Positions 36,914-44,429 of a stretch of DNA of 64,000 nucleotides are shown here, piece after piece. The DNA is from CAZCAC01 sp964496575. GTDB lineage: Bacteria > Planctomycetota > UBA1135 > GCA-002686595. How positions within the stretch are numbered: the stretch's first letter is position 1; every line of letters begins with the position of its first letter. The notes under the pieces were generated by a model. That model ran no database searches. It was given only the letters and a program-made list of their open reading frames with translations, and was not told the origin of the DNA. The stretch lies in assembly GCA_964496575.1 (NCBI GenBank), contig CAZCAC010000006.1, forward strand, positions 62,001-126,000. Reading direction: 5' to 3'. The position numbers were made by a program, and so were the translations under genes.

Positions 36914-38053
36914 ATGAGCCTGCTCGCCACCTGCCCCGACTGCCACAAGAAGTACCGAGTCCCCCACGCCGACAAGGAGTGGCGCTGCAAGGCCTGTGAC
37001 GTGCCCCTCGAGCTGGAGGAGTCCGAGGTGGTGGAAGAGACCACCTTCGAGTGTCCGAAGTGCGGCGCCGAGATCGAGGAAGAGGATCGCTTCTGCGAGT
37101 CGTGCGGCGCCGTACTGAAGATGGCCGGGCCCTCGCGCAAGAGCGCCGAGCGACGGGTCGCCGGCAAGCAGATGCGCAGGGCGATGGGGCGAGTTCGCCT
37201 GCTGCGCTTCTTCCTCTACCTGGCCATGTTCGGAGCGGTCATCCAGCTGCTCGCCGCCGTGGGCGCCGCCTGGACGGGAGATCTCACCGCCGGCGGAGCT
37301 GCGCTCGTGCTTGCACTCAGCGCCCTGCTGGTCGGCCTGGTCATGCTCGCCCTCCACCACCTCGAGCGGAATCCGTTTCCGGTGGCGCTCACCCTGGCCC
37401 TCCTGAAGACGCTCGAGGTGGCGCTCGCCTACCTCGGCGAGGGCAACTGGGTGATCCCCTGTGTCTGGGCGGTGTTCTTCTGGGCGGCGACCTTCTTCGC
37501 GGCCGAGGTCACACGCCTCGCGCGCGAGCACCCCGACCTGTACCTGTCGAAGAAGCTGCGCGGCCGGGCCCCGAGCCGCTCCGGTGGGGCCCGCACCCGC
37601 GCGATCCACGAACGCCATCAGAAGAAGCAGCGCCGGAAGCTGATCGTCACCAGCTCGGCGTTCGGTGCGCTGACGCTGCTCGGCTTGGTCGGCATCTTCG
37701 TCTCGGAAGGGAGTGGAGACACTGAAGGTAGTGAGCCGGCGATCCCGACGGAAACCATCGACGCGTTCGTCGATGCCTGGAACCGGGCGGACATCGACGC
37801 GCTGGCTGAGCTCGCACCGGCGGACGGCCGGGAGAAGCGCCGTCGCAACCTGGCCAAGGCGATGCGACGCTACGGCTGGGAGGAGCAGTTGCCTCCCATC
37901 CTGGGGTTCACCCACGAGTCGACGCGGAAGGACCGGCTCAAGGTCACCTTCAACACCGAGGGTGGAGATCTCAAGGTGAACTTCACCTGCGAGGACGAAG
38001 TCTGGACGACGAGCACGATGGACTTCCGGGGCGTCAAGGAGTGGCGCCCCTGA
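36914..38053 (+). CDS. Double zinc-ribbon membrane protein
   Basis: A 379-residue protein starting at the ATG at 36914. Two zinc-ribbon units are visible: CPDC with CKAC (residues about 7-33) and CPKCGAEIEEEDRFCESCG (about 50-68). Three to four membrane segments follow (about 95-200). A basic linker (RAIHERHQKKQRRK) and one more hydrophobic segment (ALTLLGLVGIFV) lead to an exterior C-terminal domain of about 110 residues that begins TIDAFVDAWNRADID, like the SnoaL/nuclear-transport-factor-type scaffold. Function is unknown. The CPBP protease gene starts 9 bp after the stop, so they are one unit. Confidence 0.75.
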   Translation: MSLLATCPDCHKKYRVPHADKEWRCKACDVPLELEESEVVEETTFECPKCGAEIEEEDRFCESCGAVLKMAGPSRKSAERRVAGKQMRRAMGRVRLLRFFLYLAMFGAVIQLLAAVGAAWTGDLTAGGAALVLALSALLVGLVMLALHHLERNPFPVALTLALLKTLEVALAYLGEGNWVIPCVWAVFFWAATFFAAEVTRLAREHPDLYLSKKLRGRAPSRSGGARTRAIHERHQKKQRRKLIVTSSAFGALTLLGLVGIFVSEGSGDTEGSEPAIPTETIDAFVDAWNRADIDALAELAPADGREKRRRNLAKAMRRYGWEEQLPPILGFTHESTRKDRLKVTFNTEGGDLKVNFTCEDEVWTTSTMDFRGVKEWRP

Positions 38054-38062
38054 TCCACTCCC

Positions 38063-38788
38063 ATGCGCTGCCCCTCCTGTCGCCAGAGAATCGCCGAAGA
38101 GGCGAAGTTCTGTCCCGCGTGCGGCTACCAGGTCCGCGAGCGCGGACCGAACCCGGCGAAACGCGGCGTGGTCGCCGCGGCGGTAATGTACGTGGGAGTG
38201 TTCGTCTCGCTCTTCGTGGTCGCGCACCTCACGCCGGAGGAGATCACGACGACGTTGGAGGAGCTCTCCTGGACGTCGCTGAGCTACGCGCTGATGCTCG
38301 TCGTCTCCGCGGTCGCCCTCGGCGTGCTCGGGCGCGGGGCGCTGCGCCGCTGTTTCGCCGGACCGTCGTCCCCGAAGTGGCTCGGCCTGGGTTTGGTCGG
38401 AGGGCTCGTCGGCTTCGCCCTCAGCGCCGCCTGGGTCTGGTTCCTCTGGACCATGGCGGGCGAGGAGGGCGAGGACGACGCCACCCTCGAAGGACTCTGG
38501 CTGGCGGTGTTCTGCGCCCACGTCGTCCTGCCCGCCTTCGTCGAGGAGTGGACCGACCGCGGCGTGCTCTGGGTGGCGATGCGGCGGATCACCGGTCAGA
38601 AGGGCACCATCTTCGCGACCGCCCTCCTCTTCGCCATGAGCCACGGACTGGGCGGCGGCGGTCTGCTCGAGGTGCCGCACCGCTTCGTGGTGGGCTTGAT
38701 CTTCGGCTGGCTGCGAGCACGCAGCGGAAGCCTCTGGCCCGGGATCCTCGCGCACGCGGTGCTGAACACGCTGGCGATCACTGTCTGA
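38063..38788 (+). CDS. CPBP family intramembrane metalloprotease with zinc-ribbon head
   Basis: A 241-residue protein. CPSC and CPACG (C3, C6, C17, C20) form an N-terminal zinc ribbon. About six to seven membrane segments follow. The CPBP/CAAX-protease motifs are all present: EEWTDRG (EExxxR), FAMSHGLGG (FxxxH) and HAVLN (HxxxN/B). The family includes CAAX-type prenyl proteases, bacteriocin-immunity proteins and membrane proteases of unknown substrate. Its neighbour with the same zinc-ribbon head may be a partner. Confidence 0.85.
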   Translation: MRCPSCRQRIAEEAKFCPACGYQVRERGPNPAKRGVVAAAVMYVGVFVSLFVVAHLTPEEITTTLEELSWTSLSYALMLVVSAVALGVLGRGALRRCFAGPSSPKWLGLGLVGGLVGFALSAAWVWFLWTMAGEEGEDDATLEGLWLAVFCAHVVLPAFVEEWTDRGVLWVAMRRITGQKGTIFATALLFAMSHGLGGGGLLEVPHRFVVGLIFGWLRARSGSLWPGILAHAVLNTLAITV

Positions 38789-38806
38789 TCAGGGGAGCGT
38801 GAGGCG

Positions 38807-39619
38807 TCACGCACGCTGCAGACTCCGGGACCTCTCGCGGGCCCGCTCCAGTCTGCGCCTCCGTTCCTCACGATCGGGAACCTCCGGCGCCCCGACCTCC
38901 GGACGTTCCTCGTAGAGACGTCCGTCGAGGCGTCGTTCCTCCTCGCTTCGTCGCACGGCTCCTCGCCCCTTCAGGGTGAAGGGAATCCGCGCCTCGCGGC
39001 ACTGCTTCCGGATCGAGCGCACCCACTTCGTCTCCATCGGGCGGGCGCCCCAACCGGTCTCGCCACCGACGATCACCCAGTCGATCCCGCGGAGGTTCAG
39101 CTTGCCGAGGTCCTCGAGCAGGGGTTCGAGCGCCAGAAAGCGCCGGGCGACCGGCGTCTCGCGCAGCCGCTTGATGCGGGGCACCCCGTGGCGCCGATCC
39201 TCGACGCTGACTCCGAGCCAGATGTGCTCGTTGTCCTCGAGCCCGCGGTGACGCGCCGCCGAGAGCAGCTTCTTCATCCGCTCCGCGCGCTTGGTCAGGA
39301 TCGGAAAGACGTGCCAGTCGGCGAGGCGCATCACGCCGAGGACCTCGGCGACGAAGGACGCCGGTACTCGCTCGTGGAAGAGGTCACTCATCGAGCCGAC
39401 GAAAGCGCGCCTCGGCCGGATCCAGCGGAGCGGCTCGAGGAGCTTCTCCGGCACCACGCGCGGATCGAACCCCTCCTCGTACGCGTGTCCGGGCAGGCCG
39501 CGCCAGCGCCGGGCGAAGATCTCCGCGTAGCAGTGGTCGCAACCCGGGCTCACCGCCGTGCAGCCACGGGTGGGGTTCCAGGTGGTGTCGATCCATTCAA
39601 TCGCGCTCCGGCGAGTCAT
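38807..39619 (-). CDS. DUF5131 (phage Gp37/Gp68-like) protein
   Basis: A 270-residue protein starting at the ATG at 39619. The opening IEWIDTTWNPTRGC and SPGCDHCYAE is the DUF5131/Gp37-Gp68 hallmark; the spaced cysteines suggest an Fe-S or radical-SAM-like centre. Other blocks: AFVGSMSDLFHE, ILTKRAERM, WLGVSVED and DWVIVGGETGWGARPM. The family is common in phages and bacteria and has no settled function. The last 30 residues are strongly basic. The in-frame region upstream of 39619 is antisense to the next gene and is not part of it. Confidence 0.88.
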   Translation of the reverse strand: MTRRSAIEWIDTTWNPTRGCTAVSPGCDHCYAEIFARRWRGLPGHAYEEGFDPRVVPEKLLEPLRWIRPRRAFVGSMSDLFHERVPASFVAEVLGVMRLADWHVFPILTKRAERMKKLLSAARHRGLEDNEHIWLGVSVEDRRHGVPRIKRLRETPVARRFLALEPLLEDLGKLNLRGIDWVIVGGETGWGARPMETKWVRSIRKQCREARIPFTLKGRGAVRRSEEERRLDGRLYEERPEVGAPEVPDREERRRRLERARERSRSLQRA

Positions 39620-39745
39620 GAGAGGTATTTCCTGGGGCAGCGGGTCGCGCTCTCCGTCCTTGCTCGATGGAATGGACGCTCGCCACGGCGCCGGGTACCG
39701 GAGAAACCCATCCCTCCCGCCCCCGACTTCTCTACTGTTCAGGCC

Positions 39746-40690
39746 ATGCTCTATCTTTCGCTCGGCACCCTCCTGCTGGTCGCCCTCGTCTCCCCTCAGG
39801 AGGAGGCAGACCCTCCCGGACACCTCTTCCTCGACAACGGCACGATCCGCCTCGGCGTCGACCTGGAGTCGGGCGGCAGCGTCTTCCACTTCTCCCGCGG
39901 CCCGAAGCAGCGGAACCTCCTGAACCACCACGACCGCGGGCGTTTCATTCAGCAGTCCTGGTACGGCGTGCCCGACGGCACGCACTGGAACGACAAGAAG
40001 TGGTGCTGGAATCCGGTGCAGGGCGGTGACTGGCGCGGGAACCCGGGGAAGCTGCTCGAGCAGAAGAAGACCGAGACGACGCTCTACACCAGGAGCACGC
40101 CGCGGCACTGGTCCGGCTGCGTCGACGTGCCCGAAGCGAAGATGGAGCAGTGGATCACCCTCGAGGGCGAACTCGCGCACGTGCGCTATCGGTTCACCTA
40201 CAACGGCGAGGTCGAGCACCCGAAGAAGCACCAGGAGATGCCCGCGGTCTTCGTCGACCACGCCCTGCCGAATCTGGTGTTCCATGCCGCGGGCGATGAC
40301 GAGAAGCCGTGGTCGGACGGAAAGCTGACGCGGATCGTGCCCGGCTGGCCGAATAAAGGGCACTGGCGTGGCGAATGCTGGGCTGCCTACGTCGACGACG
40401 AGGACCATGGAATCGGCGTCTTCACGCCGGGCACGCCGGAGATGACCTGCTACCGCTACGCCGGGAGGCCGGGGCCGAAGGGCGGCGGTTGCTCCTACTT
40501 CGCGCCGGTGCGCACGCTGGCCATCACGCCGGGGGCCGTGTTCGAGTACGACATCCATCTCACCATCGGCAGTGTCGAGGAGATCCGTGGACGCTTCGCC
40601 GAGGTGCATCGCCGCCGAGAAGCGGCAGAGGCTTCCTCCGGGTCATCGGAGACGGAAGAAGGCACCGACAGGATCGCTCCCTCCTCGTAG
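39746..40690 (+). CDS. Exported protein of unknown function, possibly carbohydrate-active
   Basis: A 314-residue protein starting at the ATG at 39746 with a short signal peptide (MLYLSLGTLLLVALVSPQ). The body is tryptophan- and histidine-rich and looks beta-sandwich-like: DNGTIRLGVDLESGGSVFHF, RFIQQSWYGVPDGT, WNPVQGGDW, VDHALPNLVFHA and YDIHLTIGSVEEIRGRF. Similar planctomycete proteins are, as I recall, hypothetical. The last 25 or so residues (low-complexity Glu/Ser/Ala/Thr) are read from DNA that is homologous, on the other strand, to the 3' end of the gene at 50634-52535, so the original C-terminus may have been replaced. Confidence 0.7.
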   Translation: MLYLSLGTLLLVALVSPQEEADPPGHLFLDNGTIRLGVDLESGGSVFHFSRGPKQRNLLNHHDRGRFIQQSWYGVPDGTHWNDKKWCWNPVQGGDWRGNPGKLLEQKKTETTLYTRSTPRHWSGCVDVPEAKMEQWITLEGELAHVRYRFTYNGEVEHPKKHQEMPAVFVDHALPNLVFHAAGDDEKPWSDGKLTRIVPGWPNKGHWRGECWAAYVDDEDHGIGVFTPGTPEMTCYRYAGRPGPKGGGCSYFAPVRTLAITPGAVFEYDIHLTIGSVEEIRGRFAEVHRRREAAEASSGSSETEEGTDRIAPSS

Positions 40691-40742
40691 CGATACGCAA
40701 TCAACTCCCCGGACTGATCCAGGGTCAGGAGCCTCGGTCCAT
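40605..40742 (-). pseudogene. Remnant of the 3' end of a gene like 50634-52535
   Basis: On the minus strand this stretch reads GELIAYRYEEGAIL and continues with SVPSSVSDDP. The intact protein at 50634-52535 ends GEVIVYRAEEGVIR then AASFSVSGDS. The DNA match is visible by eye over about 100 bases and runs past the stop codon, including GCCGAGAAGCGGCAG in both places. Only the tail is present; nothing like the rest of the 633-residue gene lies upstream. It overlaps the last coding bases of the plus-strand gene. Confidence 0.6.
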
Positions 40743-40751
40743 CCTGACTGC

Positions 40752-40788
40752 ATAGGTTTTCCCTATCACGGGCATCGGGACTTGCGAT
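40752..40788 (+). promoter_or_regulatory. OxyR-type operator upstream of katG
   Basis: The sequence is ATAG-N7-CTAT-N7-ATCG-N7-CGAT, four half-sites spaced exactly 7 nt, matching the classic OxyR consensus (ATAGnnnnnnnCTAT repeated) except that the second pair has ATCG/CGAT. It ends 71 bp before the katG ATG. A TTGGAG hexamer overlapping the last half-site could serve as a -35 element, where activated OxyR would contact RNA polymerase. The oxyR gene itself lies downstream of katG. Confidence 0.85.
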
Positions 40789-40859
40789 TGGAGACCGCTG
40801 GGCCATCGAACGAAGATGTGTGCATTGGCCAGAGTTGAACTGCAACCCGAGGAGAAGTC

Positions 40860-43157
40860 ATGATCCCTACGTCTCAATTCGTTCGAACCTGGACGAACTT
40901 CGCGGTGTTCTGCGCCGCCCCCTTTGTACTCGCCTGTGGGTCGCCGAGCGCTGGATCGCCAGGCGAGACCATGGGGCCCAGCGGGGGTTGCCCGGTGATG
41001 GGCGAGAGCCACGAGCAGACATCGGCCGGAGAGATGTCGATTCAGGAATGGTGGCCGAATCAGCTGGACCTGTCGATCCTCCACCAGAACTCGGTCAAGA
41101 GCAATCCGATGGGCGAGGACTTCAACTACGCCGCCGAATTCGCGAAGCTCGATCTGGATGCACTGAAGAAGGACATCGAGGAGGTGATGACGACCTCCCA
41201 GGACTGGTGGCCGGCTGACTGGGGCCACTACGGGCCGCTCTTCATCCGGATGGCCTGGCACAGTGCCGGCACCTACCGGGTCAGCGACGGCCGCGGAGGC
41301 GCGTCCGACGGCACGCAGCGCTTCGCGCCCCTCAACAGCTGGCCCGACAATGCCAACCTCGACAAGGCGCGGCGGTTGCTCTGGCCGGTCAAGCAGAAGT
41401 ACGGCCGGCAGATCTCCTGGGCCGACCTGATGATCCTCGCCGGCAATTGCGCCCTCGAATCGTCAGGTTTGGAACTGTTCGGCTTCGCCGGCGGCCGCGA
41501 GGATGTCTGGGAGCCACAGACCGACGTCTACTGGGGGCCCGAGGGCGAGTGGCTGGCGGACCAGCGCTACAGCGGTGACCGGGAGCTCGAGAAGCCTCTC
41601 GCCGCCGTGCAGATGGGACTGATCTACGTCAACCCCGAGGGGCCGAACGGCAATCCGGACCCGCTCCTCGCAGCTGAGGACATCCGTGAGACGTTCGCCC
41701 GCATGGCGATGAACGACGAAGAGACTGTCGCCCTCATCGCCGGCGGTCATACGCTCGGCAAGTCCCACGGTGCGGGCCCCGTCGAGGGGCACGTCGGCCC
41801 GGAGCCCGAAGGCGCCAGCGTCGAGGAACAAGGCCTCGGCTGGATCAGCACCTACGGCAAGGGCAACGCCGAGGACACCATCACCAGTGGTCTCGAAGGG
41901 GCCTGGACCTCCACTCCGATCCACTGGTCGCACGGGTACTTCGCCAACCTGTTCAACTACGAGTGGGAGCTGACCAGGAGTCCGGCAGGCGCCCACCAGT
42001 GGACCCCCAAGGACGGGCCGCAGAGCGTTCCGGACGCCCACGTGCAGGGGAAGTTCAACTACCCGATGATGCTCACGACGGATCTCTCACTGAAGATGGA
42101 CCCGATCTACGGGCCGATCTCCAGGCGCTTCTTCGAGAACCCGAACGAGTTCAACAAGGCCTTCGCCCGCGCCTGGTACAAACTGACGCATCGTGACATG
42201 GGCCCCGTCGCCCGCCTGCTCGGGCCGGAAGTCGCTCCGCCGCAACCGTGGCAGGACCCGGTGCCCGAGGTCGATCACGAGCTGGTCGACGACGGTGATG
42301 TCGCCGCCCTGAAGGGGCAGATTCTCGATACGGGGCTCTCCGGGCCCGACCTGGTCTCGACCGCCTGGGCCTCGGCGTCGACGTTCCGCGACGGCGACAA
42401 GCGTGGTGGTGCGAACGGTGCGCGCCTGCGCCTCGCGCCCCAGAAGGACTGGGCGGTCAACGAGCCCGCTCGGGTGAGGAAGGTCATCACTACGCTGGAG
42501 CGCATCCAGGCTGACTTCAACGGTGCCCAATCCGGCGGCAAGCGGGTGTCCCTCGCCGACTTGATCGTCCTGGGCGGGTGCGCCGCCGTCGAAGCCGCAG
42601 CCGAGCAGGCCGGATACGGCGTGCAAGTTCCCTTCACGCCGGGCCGCATGGACGCATCGCAGGAACAGACGGACGTGGATTCGTTCGCCTACCTCGAGCC
42701 GACCGCGGACGGATTCCGCAACTACTACACCGAGAACAGCTTCCTCCGTCCGGAGAAGGCACTGGTCGATCGAGCGAACCAGCTCACGCTGACCGCTCCC
42801 GAGATGACCGTCCTCATCGGCGGTCTCCGGGTTCTGAACGCCAACTACGGGGACTCGCCGCACGGTGTCTTCACCGAGCGGCCGGGGGTGCTGTCCAATG
42901 ACTTCTTCGTGAACCTGCTCGACATGGGCACGGTGTGGCAGAAGTCCGCCGATGGCGCCGACCTCTTCGAAGGACGCGACCGTGAGAGCGGTGAGCTCGA
43001 GTGGACCGCCACCTCGGTGGACCTCGTGATTGGCTCGCATTCGCAGCTTCGAGCCCTCGCGGAAGTGTACGCCAGCGACGATTCGAAGCAGAAGTTCGTG
43101 GATGACTTCGTGGCGGCCTGGTCCAAGATCATGAATCTCGACCGTTTCGACCTCTGA
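40860..43157 (+). CDS. katG: Catalase-peroxidase with lipoprotein signal
   Basis: A 765-residue haem enzyme that removes hydrogen peroxide. The N-terminal domain has RMAWHSAGTYR (about 130-140; distal Arg, Trp, His) and the haem-ligand block AGGHTLGKSHG (His near 296), plus GLIYVNPEGP with the tyrosine of the Met-Tyr-Trp adduct. The C-terminal half is the usual degenerate duplicate (SADLIVLGGCAA-like). Unusually, about 40 residues precede the normal start (GGCPVMGE): a hydrophobic run FAVFCAAPFVLAC with C26 as lipobox cysteine. GGAG 6 nt before 40860 supports this start, so the enzyme is probably exported and lipid-anchored. An OxyR operator lies upstream. Confidence 0.95.
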   Translation: MIPTSQFVRTWTNFAVFCAAPFVLACGSPSAGSPGETMGPSGGCPVMGESHEQTSAGEMSIQEWWPNQLDLSILHQNSVKSNPMGEDFNYAAEFAKLDLDALKKDIEEVMTTSQDWWPADWGHYGPLFIRMAWHSAGTYRVSDGRGGASDGTQRFAPLNSWPDNANLDKARRLLWPVKQKYGRQISWADLMILAGNCALESSGLELFGFAGGREDVWEPQTDVYWGPEGEWLADQRYSGDRELEKPLAAVQMGLIYVNPEGPNGNPDPLLAAEDIRETFARMAMNDEETVALIAGGHTLGKSHGAGPVEGHVGPEPEGASVEEQGLGWISTYGKGNAEDTITSGLEGAWTSTPIHWSHGYFANLFNYEWELTRSPAGAHQWTPKDGPQSVPDAHVQGKFNYPMMLTTDLSLKMDPIYGPISRRFFENPNEFNKAFARAWYKLTHRDMGPVARLLGPEVAPPQPWQDPVPEVDHELVDDGDVAALKGQILDTGLSGPDLVSTAWASASTFRDGDKRGGANGARLRLAPQKDWAVNEPARVRKVITTLERIQADFNGAQSGGKRVSLADLIVLGGCAAVEAAAEQAGYGVQVPFTPGRMDASQEQTDVDSFAYLEPTADGFRNYYTENSFLRPEKALVDRANQLTLTAPEMTVLIGGLRVLNANYGDSPHGVFTERPGVLSNDFFVNLLDMGTVWQKSADGADLFEGRDRESGELEWTATSVDLVIGSHSQLRALAEVYASDDSKQKFVDDFVAAWSKIMNLDRFDL

Positions 43158-43162
43158 TCCGG

Positions 43163-43257
43163 TACGGTACCTGGTCAGAATCCGCCGCTACCCTCGAAGG
43201 GCCCAGCGGAAGCCGGTATCGTTCGGTGATGGCGGCGGATTCTGACCAGGTACCGTA
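43163..43257. repeat. Perfect 26-bp inverted repeat between katG and oxyR
   Basis: Arm 1 is 43163-43188 and arm 2 is 43232-43257; they are perfect reverse complements over 26 bp, beginning TACGGTACCTGGTCAGAATC. The 43-nt loop contains the smaller hairpin CCCTCGAAGGG. The element starts 5 bp after the katG stop and ends at the base before the oxyR ATG, so the only ribosome-site-like sequence (AGG, 7 nt from the ATG) lies in the stem. It could terminate katG, restrain oxyR translation, or be a mobile hairpin of the REP/MITE kind. Confidence 0.9.
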
Positions 43258-44160
43258 ATGGAACGCCCCACCTTACGTCAGCTCGAGTACTTCGTGGCCG
43301 TCGCAGAACGGCTGAGCTTCAGCCGGGCGGCCGAGTCGTGCTTCGTGAGCCAGCCGGCGCTCTCGGCGCAGATCGCCCAGCTGGAAGCGTTCCTCGGGGT
43401 CAAGCTCTTCGAGCGCGATCGTAGAGGCGTCCGACTGACGCCGGGTGGAGAGGCGCTCGTAGCAGGTGCGAAGGAGACCTTGGCCTCGTGCGATCACTTC
43501 TGTCAGCTGGCCAGGTCCTTCGGCGTGCCGCTCACGGGCCCGCTGCGCCTGGGTGTGATCCCCACGATCGGCGCCTATCTACTTCCCAAGGTCCTGCCGG
43601 CGGTTTCCAAGTCGTATCCCGAGCTCCAGCTATTCCTGCGAGAGGACATGACCGTCCGACTGCTCGAGCAGCTCGAGGAAGGCAAGCTCGATCTCCTTCT
43701 GCTGGCCATCGACATCGATCTCGGAGGAGTCATCACTCAGCCGCTGTTCTCCGACCCGTTCATGCTCGCCGTGCCCGAGAGTGACGAGCTCGCCAGCTCG
43801 CGGGAGGTGAGTCTGTCCGACCTGGAGGGGCGCAACGTTTTACTCCTCGACGAAGGGCACTGCCTCCGCGAGCAGACCCTGCCACTGTGCGAATCGGTGG
43901 GTGCCGATGAGCTGGGTGGCTTCCGCGCCTCCAGTCTGGGCACGATCACGCAGATGGTTGCGACCGGGCTGGGCATAACCCTCCTTCCGGAACTCGCGGT
44001 CGGGCGAGAGGCGGCAGCCGTGCCGGGATTGCGAGTCATCCCCTTCGGCGCCGATGGTCCATCGCGCTCCGTGGGACTCGCGTGGCGTGCAAACTCTCCT
44101 CGGGCCGATGAGTACCGGACCCTTGGTGAGACGCTGGCAACGGCGTACGCGAATAGCTGA
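43258..44160 (+). CDS. oxyR: OxyR-type LysR-family peroxide sensor
   Basis: A 300-residue LysR-family regulator. The N-terminal winged helix-turn-helix is clear (LRQLEYFVAVAERLSFSRAA, SQPALSAQIAQLE). The effector domain has DEGHCLREQTLPLC, where C202 and C211 match in spacing and context the two cysteines whose disulfide switches E. coli OxyR (C199 and C208). It therefore should activate katG under peroxide through the operator at 40752-40788. The ATG at 43258 directly abuts the inverted repeat; no better start exists because the DNA-binding domain begins at once. Confidence 0.92.
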   Translation: MERPTLRQLEYFVAVAERLSFSRAAESCFVSQPALSAQIAQLEAFLGVKLFERDRRGVRLTPGGEALVAGAKETLASCDHFCQLARSFGVPLTGPLRLGVIPTIGAYLLPKVLPAVSKSYPELQLFLREDMTVRLLEQLEEGKLDLLLLAIDIDLGGVITQPLFSDPFMLAVPESDELASSREVSLSDLEGRNVLLLDEGHCLREQTLPLCESVGADELGGFRASSLGTITQMVATGLGITLLPELAVGREAAAVPGLRVIPFGADGPSRSVGLAWRANSPRADEYRTLGETLATAYANS

Positions 44161-44307
44161 TACGGGGCCTGCGCTCACCGGGAGGCTCCTTCGAGTCGCG
44201 TGGTATGGCTTTCGCACCATCGTCCATCTCCTGCCGATGCAGGCCAATCACCGCGAAATGCCTTGAGTTCCGTCGGATCGACGATTACCGTCTGGACGAG
44301 CATACGC

Positions 44308-44327
44308 AATGGATAAGAATGGATAAG
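44308..44327. repeat. Tandem AATGGATAAG repeat in the oxyR-carbamoyltransferase gap
   Basis: AATGGATAAG occurs twice head to tail (44308-44317, 44318-44327) in the 269-base gap between oxyR and the carbamoyltransferase gene. The gap is less GC-rich than the oxyR side and marks the start of the cassette. It could be an operator or mere slippage; no gene was recognised in the gap. Confidence 0.5.
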
Positions 44328-44429
44328 CGAGTGCCCATGGAGAAGAGAGCGCCCCGGAATCGGCACGGGTCTTTCGAGGCTGACCATGCAGAGCGGCATC
44401 GCCGGTGAGGCAGGAGCAGAAGTGGCGAT

